Shown: piece by piece, positions 1 through 7,389 of the stretch
Layout: the number at the start of each line of letters is the position of its first letter
Numbering within the stretch: position 1 is the stretch's first letter
Notes under the pieces: model-generated
The model's database searches: none
The model's input: the letters and a program-made list of their open reading frames with translations, nothing else
Told to the model about the DNA's origin: nothing
From: Pseudoalteromonas sp. DL-6
GTDB lineage: Bacteria; Pseudomonadota; Gammaproteobacteria; Enterobacterales; Alteromonadaceae
Assembly (NCBI RefSeq): GCF_004328665.1
Contig: NZ_CP019770.1
Location: forward strand, 310,001 to 374,000
DNA length: 64,000 nt
Direction of reading: 5' to 3'
Translations under genes and position numbers: made by a program

Positions 1-155
1 TGCAGGTACACGATGAATTGGTATTTGAGATTAAAACAGAGTGCACTGAGCAATACACTCAGCAAATTTGTGAGCTGATGTCACAAGCGGCACAGCTAGA
101 TGTACCACTTATAGTTGAAGCTGACGAAGGTGATAACTGGGAACAAGCGCACTAA
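1..155 (+). CDS. polA: DNA polymerase I, C-terminal end (partial)
   Basis: Only the last 51 codons lie in the window, with the first complete codon at base 3. The visible start QVHDELVFEI is polymerase motif C of family A DNA polymerases, which carries the catalytic His-Asp pair of the palm. The protein fills gaps and removes RNA primers during replication and repair. It ends in NWEQAH, and a clear hairpin terminator follows about 60 bp later. The identification rests on motif C, its distance from the stop codon, and the downstream synteny (small RNA, then engB), which matches other gamma-proteobacteria. Confidence 0.93.
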   Translation, partial: QVHDELVFEIKTECTEQYTQQICELMSQAAQLDVPLIVEADEGDNWEQAH

Positions 156-213
156 TTTAGTATGCCAAGGATGCCTTGTCTTAGGTAAACACAACAGTTA
201 AAAAGAATTATTT

Positions 214-239
214 AAAAGCGCCAATAGGCGCTTTCTTTT
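214..239 (+). terminator. Rho-independent terminator of polA
   Basis: An 8-bp stem, AAAGCGCC with GGCGCTTT around the loop AATA, is followed by CTTTTA. It is correctly placed to end the polA transcript. Confidence 0.85.
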
Positions 240-365
240 AGCTTGCAGGTTAAAAAAAAGTTAAATTAAACAGCAGTTTGTATTAAATCGTTAGAGGTTC
301 GTCAATTCGCTTCGAATATCGATAATATGCTTGTATTTTTACGCTTGCTTTTGGTAAAGTGCCGC

Positions 366-480
366 CCGTCCTCATCCTGTAGGACATCCTGTTGATGATG
401 CATCGTAAGATGCAACGTATTGATAGCTTCTCCCCAGTTTGCTATATCGGCCTATCATATATTTGATGGGCCGTTTTTTT
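366..480 (+). ncRNA. Small RNA gene, possible Spot 42 counterpart
   Basis: No reading frame occupies this space, but it has the build of a free sRNA. A possible promoter, TTGTAT (331-336) with TAAAGT 18 bp further on (355-360), puts the start near 366. A hairpin GTCCT/AGGAC (368-385) and a hairpin GCATC-GTAA-GATGC (400-413) come next. A single-stranded CU-rich stretch follows. A 9-bp stem GGCCTATCA/TGATGGGCC (449-472) then runs into seven T. The predicted length is about 115 nt. Spot 42 (spf, 109 nt in E. coli) lies in the same polA-engB interval, and the octamer GTAAGATG is shared with it. Overall sequence identity is low, so the name rests mainly on position. Confidence 0.5.
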
Positions 481-649
481 AGCTTTACTCCAAAGCGTTA
501 AATTTATTCTCTAATTGCACTTAGCATTTCAAGTGATACCATCAGTTTACTGGGCGTTTTCTTTTTACCTCAGCGTACTAGTGATTTTCAATTTGACTGA
601 TCAAAGTATTATTTTTTCGGGTATAAATCTTTTATTTTAGGAGTGCATT

Positions 650-1237
650 ATGTTTAAAACGTTAGCCATAGCAGGTTTATCTTTATCATGTTTACTAGTT
701 TCAAGTGTTGCATCGGCAAACTGGCAGCTACTCAACGACAAAAGCCAATTAAGTTTTGTCTCAATTAAAAAAAATAGCATTGCTGAGGCAAGCCATTTTA
801 CTCAGTTAACAGGCCAACTGAGTGAACAAGGCCAGTTTAGCGTAAACGTTGATTTAACCTCAGCTGAAACGTTTATTCCTATTCGTAACGAGCGCCTCAG
901 CAAGATTTTGTTTGAATCTGACACTTTTGCAAATGCAGTATTAACCGCTGACTTATCTGATAAAGTGTCACTTATTAAGCAGCCTGGGCAGTACGTATTA
1001 AAAGGTGTTAGCGCCGAGCTAGACTTTCACGGTCATAAAAAGCCACTTGCAGTTGATGTACTTGTTAGTAGTGCGGCAAACGGTGATTTAAGCGTAGCAT
1101 CATTCACTCCTATTATTATTAATAGCGATGACTTTAAAGTCACCGAAGGGATAATGCAGTTACAAAAATTAGCCGGCTTACCTTCTATTGCCACTGCAGT
1201 ACCGGTTACGTTTGCACTGACCTTTAAAAAACAGTGA
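650..1237 (+). CDS. YceI family periplasmic protein
   Basis: The 195-aa product has a Sec signal peptide (hydrophobic residues 5-20, cleavage likely after ASA at about 23) and then a single YceI-like domain, a lipocalin-like beta-barrel that binds amphiphilic or isoprenoid lipids in characterised members. The sequence WQLLNDKSQLSFVSIKK and the later FHGHKKPLAVDV stretch fit the family. The start is set by TAGGAGTG seven bases upstream. The stop overlaps the GTG start of the next gene, so the two are probably cotranscribed. The ligand is unknown. Confidence 0.82.
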   Translation: MFKTLAIAGLSLSCLLVSSVASANWQLLNDKSQLSFVSIKKNSIAEASHFTQLTGQLSEQGQFSVNVDLTSAETFIPIRNERLSKILFESDTFANAVLTADLSDKVSLIKQPGQYVLKGVSAELDFHGHKKPLAVDVLVSSAANGDLSVASFTPIIINSDDFKVTEGIMQLQKLAGLPSIATAVPVTFALTFKKQ

Positions 1238-1752
1238 TTTCACTTAACGAACTTAGCAAGCAACTAAGCGAGCCAAGCAAACCTTTTGAACAATGGCAGC
1301 CTGCTCATTGCGGGCAATTGCCACTGTTGGTTGATGAGCAAGGCAAATGGTTTTATGCGGGTAGTGAAATTACCCGCCAGGCTATGGTAAAGCTGTTTGC
1401 TAGTGTGTTGTGTCGCGAAGATGGGCAGTTTTATTTAAAAACGCCAGTAGAGAAAATTGCGATTGAGGTTAAGGATGCGCCATTTATTATTGTAAGTTGG
1501 CATCGTGAGTCGACATCTGACGGCGATGTTATTTGTTGTATTGATAACCTACAACGTACCTGGTTATTAAGTCATGCAGAACCACTTTATATCAATGACT
1601 ACAAAGGCGGCGCAGTGCCTTATATGCAATTACCCCATGGCTGTTTTGCACGAATTGCCAGAAATGTGTTTTATCAGTGGGCTGAAATAGCCGAAGCAGA
1701 TGAGCTCGGCTATTTTATTACTTCCGCGAATGAGCGGTTTTATTTAGGGTAA
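1234..1752 (+). CDS. DUF1285 domain-containing protein
   Basis: The 172-aa cytosolic protein matches the DUF1285 family, with no signal peptide or membrane segment. A characteristic stretch is GQLPLLVDEQGKWFYAGSEI near residues 27-46, followed by a second half containing WLLSHAEPLYINDYKGG. The start is GTG, overlapping the preceding stop by four bases, which suggests translational coupling to the YceI gene. Its stop abuts the stop of engB on the other strand. The function of DUF1285 proteins is not established; the assignment is from recognition of the domain pattern. Confidence 0.78.
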   Translation: MISLNELSKQLSEPSKPFEQWQPAHCGQLPLLVDEQGKWFYAGSEITRQAMVKLFASVLCREDGQFYLKTPVEKIAIEVKDAPFIIVSWHRESTSDGDVICCIDNLQRTWLLSHAEPLYINDYKGGAVPYMQLPHGCFARIARNVFYQWAEIAEADELGYFITSANERFYLG

Positions 1753-2394
1753 TTACTCTGCGTCGGCGGGTGGAATTGCTACGATAGGGCCTAAGTACCA
1801 CTCATCTAACTTTTTAGCGACTTCTGGTAAACCAGTGCCTTTAAGCGATGAAAAGGCATGAACTGTTATATCGCCATCTAATTCACTCAATTCACGACGA
1901 ACACTAAGTACCTGTGATTTACGTGGACCTTGCTTTAACTTATCAGCTTTAGTTAATAATGCTAATACTGGAATTTCACTACCTACAGCCCAATTAATTA
2001 AATCGCGGTCTAAATCTTTCAATGGGTGACGAATATCCATTAATACCACAATGCCTTTTAAGCTTTGACGCTTTTGTAGGTATTCGCCTAACGATTTTTG
2101 CCATTTCTTTTTCATTTCAATAGGCACTTTGGCAAAGCCATAACCTGGTAAGTCAATTAGGCGCATGTCATCTACATCGGCAAGTTCAAACGTGTTGATC
2201 AGCTGAGTACGACCCGGTGTTTTACTAGTGCGGGCCAATTTTTGATCGGTTAGAGCATTAAGCGCACTTGACTTACCTGCATTAGAGCGACCGGCAAACG
2301 CGACTTCAATTCCCGTATCAGCAGGTAATTTAGTGATGTCTGGCGCGCTTGTAACAAAAGACGCAGTGTTATACTTGATACGAGATTTGAGCAC
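1753..2394 (-). CDS. engB: Ribosome biogenesis GTPase EngB/YihA/YsxC
   Basis: The 213-aa TRAFAC-class GTPase has G1 GRSNAGKSS near residue 35, G3 DLPGYG near 80, and G4 TKAD near 148. It acts in late assembly of the 50S ribosomal subunit and is normally essential. Length and motif spacing are typical. It lies between the polA-linked region and cytochrome c4, as in Pseudomonas and Shewanella relatives. It is divergent from cytochrome c4 across a 281-bp interval. Confidence 0.95.
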   Translation of the reverse strand: MLKSRIKYNTASFVTSAPDITKLPADTGIEVAFAGRSNAGKSSALNALTDQKLARTSKTPGRTQLINTFELADVDDMRLIDLPGYGFAKVPIEMKKKWQKSLGEYLQKRQSLKGIVVLMDIRHPLKDLDRDLINWAVGSEIPVLALLTKADKLKQGPRKSQVLSVRRELSELDGDITVHAFSSLKGTGLPEVAKKLDEWYLGPIVAIPPADAE

Positions 2395-2675
2395 AGGCTC
2401 TCCTAAAACTTAAAAAAATAACATTGGGTAAACCAAATTCACCCTTGGCGCGTATTTTATACTATAAAGTAGCTATTAAAAAGTGTATTTGAGCATGTAA
2501 AATCATTGCTGATGGTACATTTTAACTGGCTTGGCGATTAATTTTACTCAAAACCCTATAATTTATAGGTTTAATGTGTGTAGAAAACGTGCCAGAGAAT
2601 TTAATATCGTGTAGAATATAAAAATCACAACATCCATATTGTAGATGATACAGGGTCGGAAACAGAGAATTCACC

Positions 2676-3308
2676 ATGAAAAAAATAGCACTATCTTTAA
2701 CTATATTGCTTGGTGCGTTGTCAGCAAGCAACGCAACAGCATTTGATGGCGATGTAAACGCAGGTAAAGAAAAATCAGCAACGTGTGCGGCTTGTCACGG
2801 CCCAGACGGTAATGCGCCGGTTAACATCTACCCAAAAATTGCAGGCCAACACGCAGATTACATATACAAGCAACTTACTGAATTTAAATTAGGTATGACC
2901 TCAGGCGGTAAAGAAGGTCGTATGAATCCAGTAATGAGCGGTATGGCAATGCCATTGAGCGATCAAGATATGAAAGACTTATCTGCTTACTTTGCTTCTT
3001 TGAATATGTCTGAAGGTGCTACACCTAAAGATGTTCAAGAAACAGGCGCTATGTTGTACAAAGCGGGTGACGCTGAACGCGGAATTCCATCATGTGCGGC
3101 TTGTCATGGTCCACGTGGTAATGGATCTTCATTAGCTAAATTCCCAAAAATTTCTTTTCAACATCCAGAATACATCAAGTCACAACTTGAACAGTTCAGA
3201 GATGGTACTCGTAATAACGACCTAAACGGTGTTATGCAAGACATTGCTAAGAAACTAACTGATAAAGACATTGAAACATTATCTAAATACCTTGGTGGTC
3301 TACACTAA
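2676..3308 (+). CDS. Cytochrome c4 (dihaem)
   Basis: The product of 210 aa begins with a signal peptide (cleavage near ATA at residue 22), then carries two cytochrome c domains of about 90 residues, each with the haem site CAACH (Cys37-His41 and Cys140-His144). Axial Met ligands are likely in GMAMPLSD and GVMQD. Cytochrome c4 is a periplasmic electron carrier feeding terminal oxidases, in particular cbb3 type. A 15-bp palindromic element CCTATAATTTATAGG (2556-2570) lies in the upstream region and contains a TATAAT. The gene ends with a strong terminator. Confidence 0.93.
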   Translation: MKKIALSLTILLGALSASNATAFDGDVNAGKEKSATCAACHGPDGNAPVNIYPKIAGQHADYIYKQLTEFKLGMTSGGKEGRMNPVMSGMAMPLSDQDMKDLSAYFASLNMSEGATPKDVQETGAMLYKAGDAERGIPSCAACHGPRGNGSSLAKFPKISFQHPEYIKSQLEQFRDGTRNNDLNGVMQDIAKKLTDKDIETLSKYLGGLH

Positions 3309-3354
3309 AGTCGTATTTATTTAGATATTGTTAACATAATACAATGTTAATTAG

Positions 3355-3382
3355 AAAAAAAGCAGCTTTAGCTGCTTTTTTT
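3355..3382 (+). terminator. Rho-independent terminator of the cytochrome c4 gene
   Basis: AGCAGC-TTTA-GCTGCT is preceded by a run of A and followed by a run of T. It is about 50 bp after the stop codon, and the A/T flanks could let it work in both directions. Confidence 0.85.
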
Positions 3383-3522
3383 GTTTCTGCTATGACCGAT
3401 AAAGCCCCCTCACTTGTAAGACATTGACCATGCTTTGGTGTAAGAAAAGTCTCATTTTATTTTTTTTATTTAAGTTAACCTGCTGTAATTTATATATTTT
3501 AGCCTTTTTCCTTATGTTTAGC

Positions 3523-3834
3523 TTAAGAAAAAAGATATAAATTAGTTGTAACAAAATTATTAACGAGTAAATTAACCCCTGTCGCAACAACAATAACAAA
3601 TAGGAAAACGTTATAAGGATAGTAGCGCGGCACGACTAAATAGCACATTGAGAGTGCTACTAAAGGAAATAACAATAAAGTGTCAGGAAAGACCGAAAAT
3701 AATAAAAAAACGCATGGAAGTTTAATAATAAAAACAAAATGGAATGCTACACGGAAGATAAATAATAAAAATACGGATAGATAAATAATAATAAAAATAA
3801 TAAAGACTAAAAAGTCGAAGGGAGAAGTGTCCAT
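3523..3834 (-). CDS. Doubtful small hydrophobic protein
   Basis: This 103-codon frame encodes an almost wholly hydrophobic peptide with three or four possible membrane segments and few charged residues. It could be a small membrane protein. It could also be a chance product of A-rich plus-strand DNA, which reads as Phe, Ile and Leu codons on this strand. No good ribosome binding site precedes the ATG (the nearest GAG is 11 bases away) and I recognise no family. The later part (PRYYPYNVFLF) is less repetitive than the start. Confidence 0.2.
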   Translation of the reverse strand: MDTSPFDFLVFIIFIIIYLSVFLLFIFRVAFHFVFIIKLPCVFLLFSVFPDTLLLFPLVALSMCYLVVPRYYPYNVFLFVIVVATGVNLLVNNFVTTNLYLFS

Positions 3835-3855
3835 ATAATGGCGCTCAGATTAGCA

Positions 3856-3888
3856 GGCGGTAGAGATGTTTTCTCTACCGCCTTTTTA
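3856..3888 (+). terminator. Strong terminator with no assigned gene
   Basis: A perfect 11-bp stem, GGCGGTAGAGA with TCTCTACCGCC around a 5-nt loop, is followed by TTTTTA. A TATAAT box lies 17 bp before the stem (3834-3839). Either a very short RNA is made or a longer unrecognised transcript ends here. Confidence 0.75.
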
Positions 3889-3985
3889 TTTGTCCTGTTA
3901 CAATACCTCCCGTTTAAAAAAAGCATCTAAATATGCTTTGGCGTATATAGAGAAGCCCAACCTCTAAAACGCAAACCGAATTCTT

Positions 3986-4032
3986 CTGGCTAGGCCAGCA
4001 TCGCGATGCCCATTGAGTTGCGCCTCGCTCAA
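3986..4032 (+). promoter_or_regulatory. Hairpin-rich leader before yihI
   Basis: Three dyads follow one another: CTGGC-TAG-GCCAG (3986-3998), the perfect 12-bp palindrome GCATCGCGATGC (3998-4009), and TTGAG with CTCAA around 10 nt (4013-4032). They end 27 bp before the yihI start. An RNA-level control element or a protein-binding site is possible. I do not recognise a known family. Confidence 0.35.
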
Positions 4033-4058
4033 AACCTCTTAAGTGAGACGATCAAGAT

Positions 4059-4643
4059 ATGAGTAGAAAGAAAAAGTCACGTAAAATTCCATCAAATGGG
4101 CCAGTTCGTTTAAGCCAAGATAAGCTTAAAGAGATGCGCGCATTGAAAGAGCAACGTGTAAAGAAAACCAAAGGCGCTAAGCCAGGTTCACGTAATGCAC
4201 CTGATGCATTGAGTAATGACACTCAAAAAACAGGTTCGGCTGCTAAAGACAAGCGTGTTGGTAGTAAAAAAGCAGTACCATTAGTTGCCCCAGCCGCTGA
4301 ACCAAAAGTCGAAATGAAACGTAATCTTAAACCTGTAGCAGAGCTTAAAAAGGCGATTGAGCCTGAGTTAACGCCTGAGCAAGAGCTAGAAGCGCTTGAA
4401 AACGATGAGCGCTTGCTTAAATTAGTTGAGCGTCATGAGCAAGGTGAAATGCTAACGGGTAAAGATGCAAAATACTTTAATAGCCGTATAGCGCGTCACC
4501 AAGTACTGTGTAAGTTATTAGGCATTGAAGATGAAGAAGAGTTTGAAGATGACTTCAGTGATGAAGAAAGCAATTCAGATTTTGATCAATACCTATCAAA
4601 CGATCTAGCTAATGAATGGCTAGATGACGACGAAGATAAGTAA
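4059..4643 (+). CDS. yihI: Der GTPase-activating protein YihI
   Basis: The 194-aa protein starts with the very basic MSRKKKSRKIPSNGPVRLS and ends with a very acidic tail (EDEEEFEDDFSDEESN). This charge layout and the central EQELEALENDERLLKLVERHEQGE segment are typical of YihI, which stimulates the ribosome assembly GTPase Der. Homologues sit next to hemN in enterobacteria and vibrios, as here. A DUF2489 gene follows 12 bp later, so the two probably form one unit. No clear ribosome binding site is seen before the ATG. Confidence 0.88.
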   Translation: MSRKKKSRKIPSNGPVRLSQDKLKEMRALKEQRVKKTKGAKPGSRNAPDALSNDTQKTGSAAKDKRVGSKKAVPLVAPAAEPKVEMKRNLKPVAELKKAIEPELTPEQELEALENDERLLKLVERHEQGEMLTGKDAKYFNSRIARHQVLCKLLGIEDEEEFEDDFSDEESNSDFDQYLSNDLANEWLDDDEDK

Positions 4644-4655
4644 TAAGGATACATA

Positions 4656-5171
4656 ATGAGTACAGCAGTGATCTTAGCCTTAGTTGTAGGTGCTGCTATT
4701 ATAGCGGGCTTAGCATTTTATGCGGGTCAGTTGCTCTACAAGCTAAATGTGCAAAAAAAGCTAATTAGCAAACAGCAGGCAGAGCAACAGCAAAAGCTTA
4801 AGCAGTCGCGTTTAAAACGTAATGCAAAGCTAGCCGATAGTATTCATTTAATTGCACGTGCGATGAACGAAAAGCAGTGTGATTACTCTGAGGGCTGTTT
4901 ACGTATTTGGGTGCTGATGTCGCAATATAGTTTTGATACTGAGCGCGACTTAACAACTGCGTACCCAGGCATTTATAAAATGTACGACGTGGTTAAAGAA
5001 ATGCCAACTCACGATTCGCGAAAAAAATACGCTAAAAAAGAGATTTTTAAGCAAGATACCGCTCGTTGGCGTGCGGAAGAATCACTGAGTGACGAAATTA
5101 AAGCCGACTGTGAAAAAATCATTATTGAGTTTAAAGCAGCACAAGGCAGCGAAAACGTAGTTTTTAATTAA
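4656..5171 (+). CDS. DUF2489 domain-containing membrane protein
   Basis: The 171-aa product has one N-terminal membrane segment (about residues 5-24). A basic, Gln-rich helical stretch follows, then a cytosolic domain containing AMNEKQCDYSEGCLRIWVLM, the conserved core of DUF2489. The start has AAGGAT nine bases upstream. It follows yihI closely and is convergent with hemN across a shared terminator, the usual arrangement in related genera. Its function is not known to me; membrane anchoring and partnership with YihI are inferences from sequence and context. Confidence 0.78.
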   Translation: MSTAVILALVVGAAIIAGLAFYAGQLLYKLNVQKKLISKQQAEQQQKLKQSRLKRNAKLADSIHLIARAMNEKQCDYSEGCLRIWVLMSQYSFDTERDLTTAYPGIYKMYDVVKEMPTHDSRKKYAKKEIFKQDTARWRAEESLSDEIKADCEKIIIEFKAAQGSENVVFN

Positions 5172-5182
5172 TTTTACAGCAT

Positions 5183-5210
5183 AAAAAAGCAGACCTAGGT
5201 CTGCTTTTTT
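5183..5210. terminator. Bidirectional terminator between DUF2489 gene and hemN
   Basis: The palindrome GCAGACCTAGGTCTGC has six A before it and six T after it, so it can end transcripts from both converging genes. Confidence 0.85.
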
Positions 5211-5229
5211 TATGCGCGCTAGTTTTAAA

Positions 5230-6603
5230 TTATATAACCCGTGAAAAGCGCGTCGCATTCAGTTGTTTTTGTAAATGCGCATCAAAACACATACAAATAA
5301 TACGAATAAATAAATTCCCTTTTGGCGTCACCTTAATGATGTCATCTTCTATTGTTACCATCTCATCGGCAATTAATGGTGCTAGCGCCTCTAAGGCATC
5401 TTTAAAGTAATCGCTAAAGTCTATCTTATGTTGGTTAGCAAATTGGCCCATATCAAGCTCAAACTGGCAAATAAGCTGCTTAATTGCATCCGCACGAATA
5501 AGGTCATCTAGTGTTAAATGCATCCCTTTATTAATGGCACTGCCAGCTTGCTCGTCGACTGCTTGGTAATAGTGTTTTAGCTCTTTTTTATTTTGTAATA
5601 TGGCCGTACCTATTTGCGAAATAGACGAGACCCCTAAGCCGAGTAAATCACATTCTCCATGGGTAGTGTAACCTTGAAAGTTACGATGCAGTTGGCCGCT
5701 ATTTTGAGCAATGGCCAATTCATTATCAACTTTTGCAAAGTGGTCCATACCTATAAACTGATAGCCCGCTTGGGTCATTTGCTCTAGGGTATTTTTGAAC
5801 ATAGTGAGCTTATTATGGGCACTAGGTAAATCAGCATCTTTTATTTTACGTTGAGCGGCAAAGCGCTCAGGTAAATGAGCATAGTTAAATACTGAAACAC
5901 GGTCGGGGTCTAACGCAATCAGTTGCTCAATAGTTTGCTTAAAACTCTCAGGTGTTTGCAGTGGGAGCCCATAAATCATATCTGCATTAATTGATTTAAA
6001 GCCCAATTGTTTTGCTTGGGTAATTAACTGCTTTACCTCATCAACATGTTGAGGGCGGTTAACAGCTAGCTGAACCTGATCATTAAAGTCTTGAATACCA
6101 AACGACACACGATTAAATCCCATTTCACTTAAGTCAATCAGCATATTGTCAGCCAGTGAGCGAGGGTCTATTTCTATACCGCGCTCACAGGTATCGCTAA
6201 AGTTAAAGTGTTGCTCTAGTAGCTTTACTAAGCGAGTCATTTGGGCTGCGGTTAAAAAGGTTGGAGTACCGCCACCTAAATGTAATTGTTCGACCCGATA
6301 ATCTTGAAATAGTGGTGCTTGTGCCGCGATTTCTTTAGCTAAAAAATCTAAGTAGGTATCGGCTTTAGATTGATGGCGAGTAATAACTTTATGACAGCCA
6401 CAGTAATAGCAAAGCTGGCTACAAAAAGGGATGTGAATATATAAAGACAAAGCACGAGTTTGCGATGATTCAATAGCGCTGATCAAATCTTGTTGCTGGT
6501 AGCCGTCAGCTAATGAAAGTGCTGTCGGGTAAGACGTGTAACGCGGGCCCGATACATTGTATTTGTTTATTAAAGTTTGATCCCATTGAGGAAGTTTAAT
6601 CAT
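5230..6603 (-). CDS. hemN: Oxygen-independent coproporphyrinogen III oxidase HemN
   Basis: The radical SAM enzyme of 457 aa, exactly the length of E. coli HemN, decarboxylates coproporphyrinogen III for haem synthesis without oxygen. The iron-sulfur site CSQLCYYCGC lies near residues 60-70, preceded by YIHIPF and followed by LHLGGGTPTFL. The N-terminal KYNVSGPRYTSYPTA is diagnostic. I take the ATG at 6603, which has AAGGTG at good distance; a longer frame begins with GTG at 6612. An FNR-type promoter with a 25-nt leader lies upstream, so anaerobic induction is expected. Confidence 0.95.
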   Translation of the reverse strand: MIKLPQWDQTLINKYNVSGPRYTSYPTALSLADGYQQQDLISAIESSQTRALSLYIHIPFCSQLCYYCGCHKVITRHQSKADTYLDFLAKEIAAQAPLFQDYRVEQLHLGGGTPTFLTAAQMTRLVKLLEQHFNFSDTCERGIEIDPRSLADNMLIDLSEMGFNRVSFGIQDFNDQVQLAVNRPQHVDEVKQLITQAKQLGFKSINADMIYGLPLQTPESFKQTIEQLIALDPDRVSVFNYAHLPERFAAQRKIKDADLPSAHNKLTMFKNTLEQMTQAGYQFIGMDHFAKVDNELAIAQNSGQLHRNFQGYTTHGECDLLGLGVSSISQIGTAILQNKKELKHYYQAVDEQAGSAINKGMHLTLDDLIRADAIKQLICQFELDMGQFANQHKIDFSDYFKDALEALAPLIADEMVTIEDDIIKVTPKGNLFIRIICMCFDAHLQKQLNATRFSRVI

Positions 6604-6634
6604 CACGCGCACCTTATCTTTTAAGTTGCTGCGT

Positions 6635-6676
6635 ATTGTAAAAAAGGAAAGGGGAGGAGGTTTTGATCTACAACAA
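6635..6676 (-). promoter_or_regulatory. FNR-type class II promoter of hemN
   Basis: On the minus strand TTGTT-GTAG-ATCAA (6676-6663) differs from the FNR consensus TTGAT-N4-ATCAA at one base. A TACAAT -10 box lies at 6640-6635. With a start at 6628 the FNR site is centred at -41.5 and the -10 box at -12 to -7, the exact class II geometry. Confidence 0.75.
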
Positions 6677-6700
6677 AAAAAGGTGCCGCAGCACCTTTTT
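6677..6700 (-). terminator. Terminator of darP (yjgA)
   Basis: AAAAAGGTGC and GCACCTTTTT pair around CGCA. On the minus strand the hairpin is followed by a T run that overlaps the FNR site of hemN, so terminator and regulator site are nested. Confidence 0.85.
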
Positions 6701-6719
6701 AGTATATAACGCGGCTGCG

Positions 6720-7244
6720 TTACATAATGGCGTCTTTTAAATACTGAAATAGCTCTTTGTAGCCTTTGGCTGGTTTTTCTGCTTTTACTTCTTTAGCCGC
6801 ATTTCGCACCATTTGGCGCATTTTTTGGCGCTCTAGGGCAGGGTATTGTTCAATGGTTTCGTTGATCAAGTCATCGCCTTGCTCAATTAAATCACTGCGC
6901 AGCTGCTCAATTTTTTTGATCATAACCTCTGCTTGGTTATTTTTATTCAGCATTACATCAATGATCGCTTTAATTTCTTCAATGTTTTCTACGGTACGAA
7001 GGGTTTTTGCAATGTAATTTAAGTGGCGGCGGTAGGCATCACTTTTGTTACTAATTTTATCGGCAACTACCATTGCTTCTTTTAAGTCATCATTGAGCGG
7101 CAAGCGTTCGCGCTGCTTTTTACCCATTTTGGCAATTTCAGATCCTAACTGATGAAACTCTTGCGCTTCACGCTTAAGTTCACTTTTTGATACATATATA
7201 ATTTCTTCTTCAATTTCAGCAGGCTTGCCTTTTTTCTTCGCCAT
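6720..7244 (-). CDS. darP: Ribosome biogenesis factor DarP/YjgA (DUF615)
   Basis: The 174-aa, mainly helical, charged protein carries the family signature KSELKREAQEFHQLGSEI near residues 20-37 and LPLNDDLKEAM near 49. YjgA associates with 50S precursors and was renamed DarP for its role in assembly of the dimeric subunit region. It is divergent from pmbA as in E. coli. Length is normal for the family (E. coli 183 aa). A terminator follows directly. Confidence 0.92.
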   Translation of the reverse strand: MAKKKGKPAEIEEEIIYVSKSELKREAQEFHQLGSEIAKMGKKQRERLPLNDDLKEAMVVADKISNKSDAYRRHLNYIAKTLRTVENIEEIKAIIDVMLNKNNQAEVMIKKIEQLRSDLIEQGDDLINETIEQYPALERQKMRQMVRNAAKEVKAEKPAKGYKELFQYLKDAIM

Positions 7245-7389
7245 GGGGTGCTCTTAAATAAAAATAACTTCATCTATTATACGCGATTCTTTTAGTGATT
7301 AATATTAGCTGATGTGGTGCAGTGAGTGTGTTAGCATTTAAATATAAAAAATGTGTGCAACATGGCCTTCAGGGCTCAGGACAGAATTT

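Larger units (their letters stand above)
3309..4058. other. 750-bp gene-poor interval
   Basis: Between cytochrome c4 and yihI the DNA is strongly A-rich on the plus strand in 3440-3830. It holds the cytochrome c4 terminator, one doubtful minus-strand membrane ORF, a second plus-strand terminator at 3856 with no visible gene in front of it, and a hairpin-rich stretch just before yihI. No protein gene of confident quality is visible. Confidence 0.6.

Noticed and set aside
2522..2731. Minus-strand frame across the cytochrome c4 start
   Set aside because: It runs through the cytochrome c4 promoter and signal peptide on the wrong strand and has no family-like sequence.
3390..3599. 69-codon minus-strand frame rich in Leu and Lys
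   Set aside because: It overlaps the A-rich stretch and the cytochrome c4 terminator region, has no ribosome binding site and looks like a product of base composition.
7351..7389. Upstream extension of pmbA
   Set aside because: The added residues MCATWPSGLRTEF are not family-like, and the later ATG has a ribosome binding site and gives the normal length.
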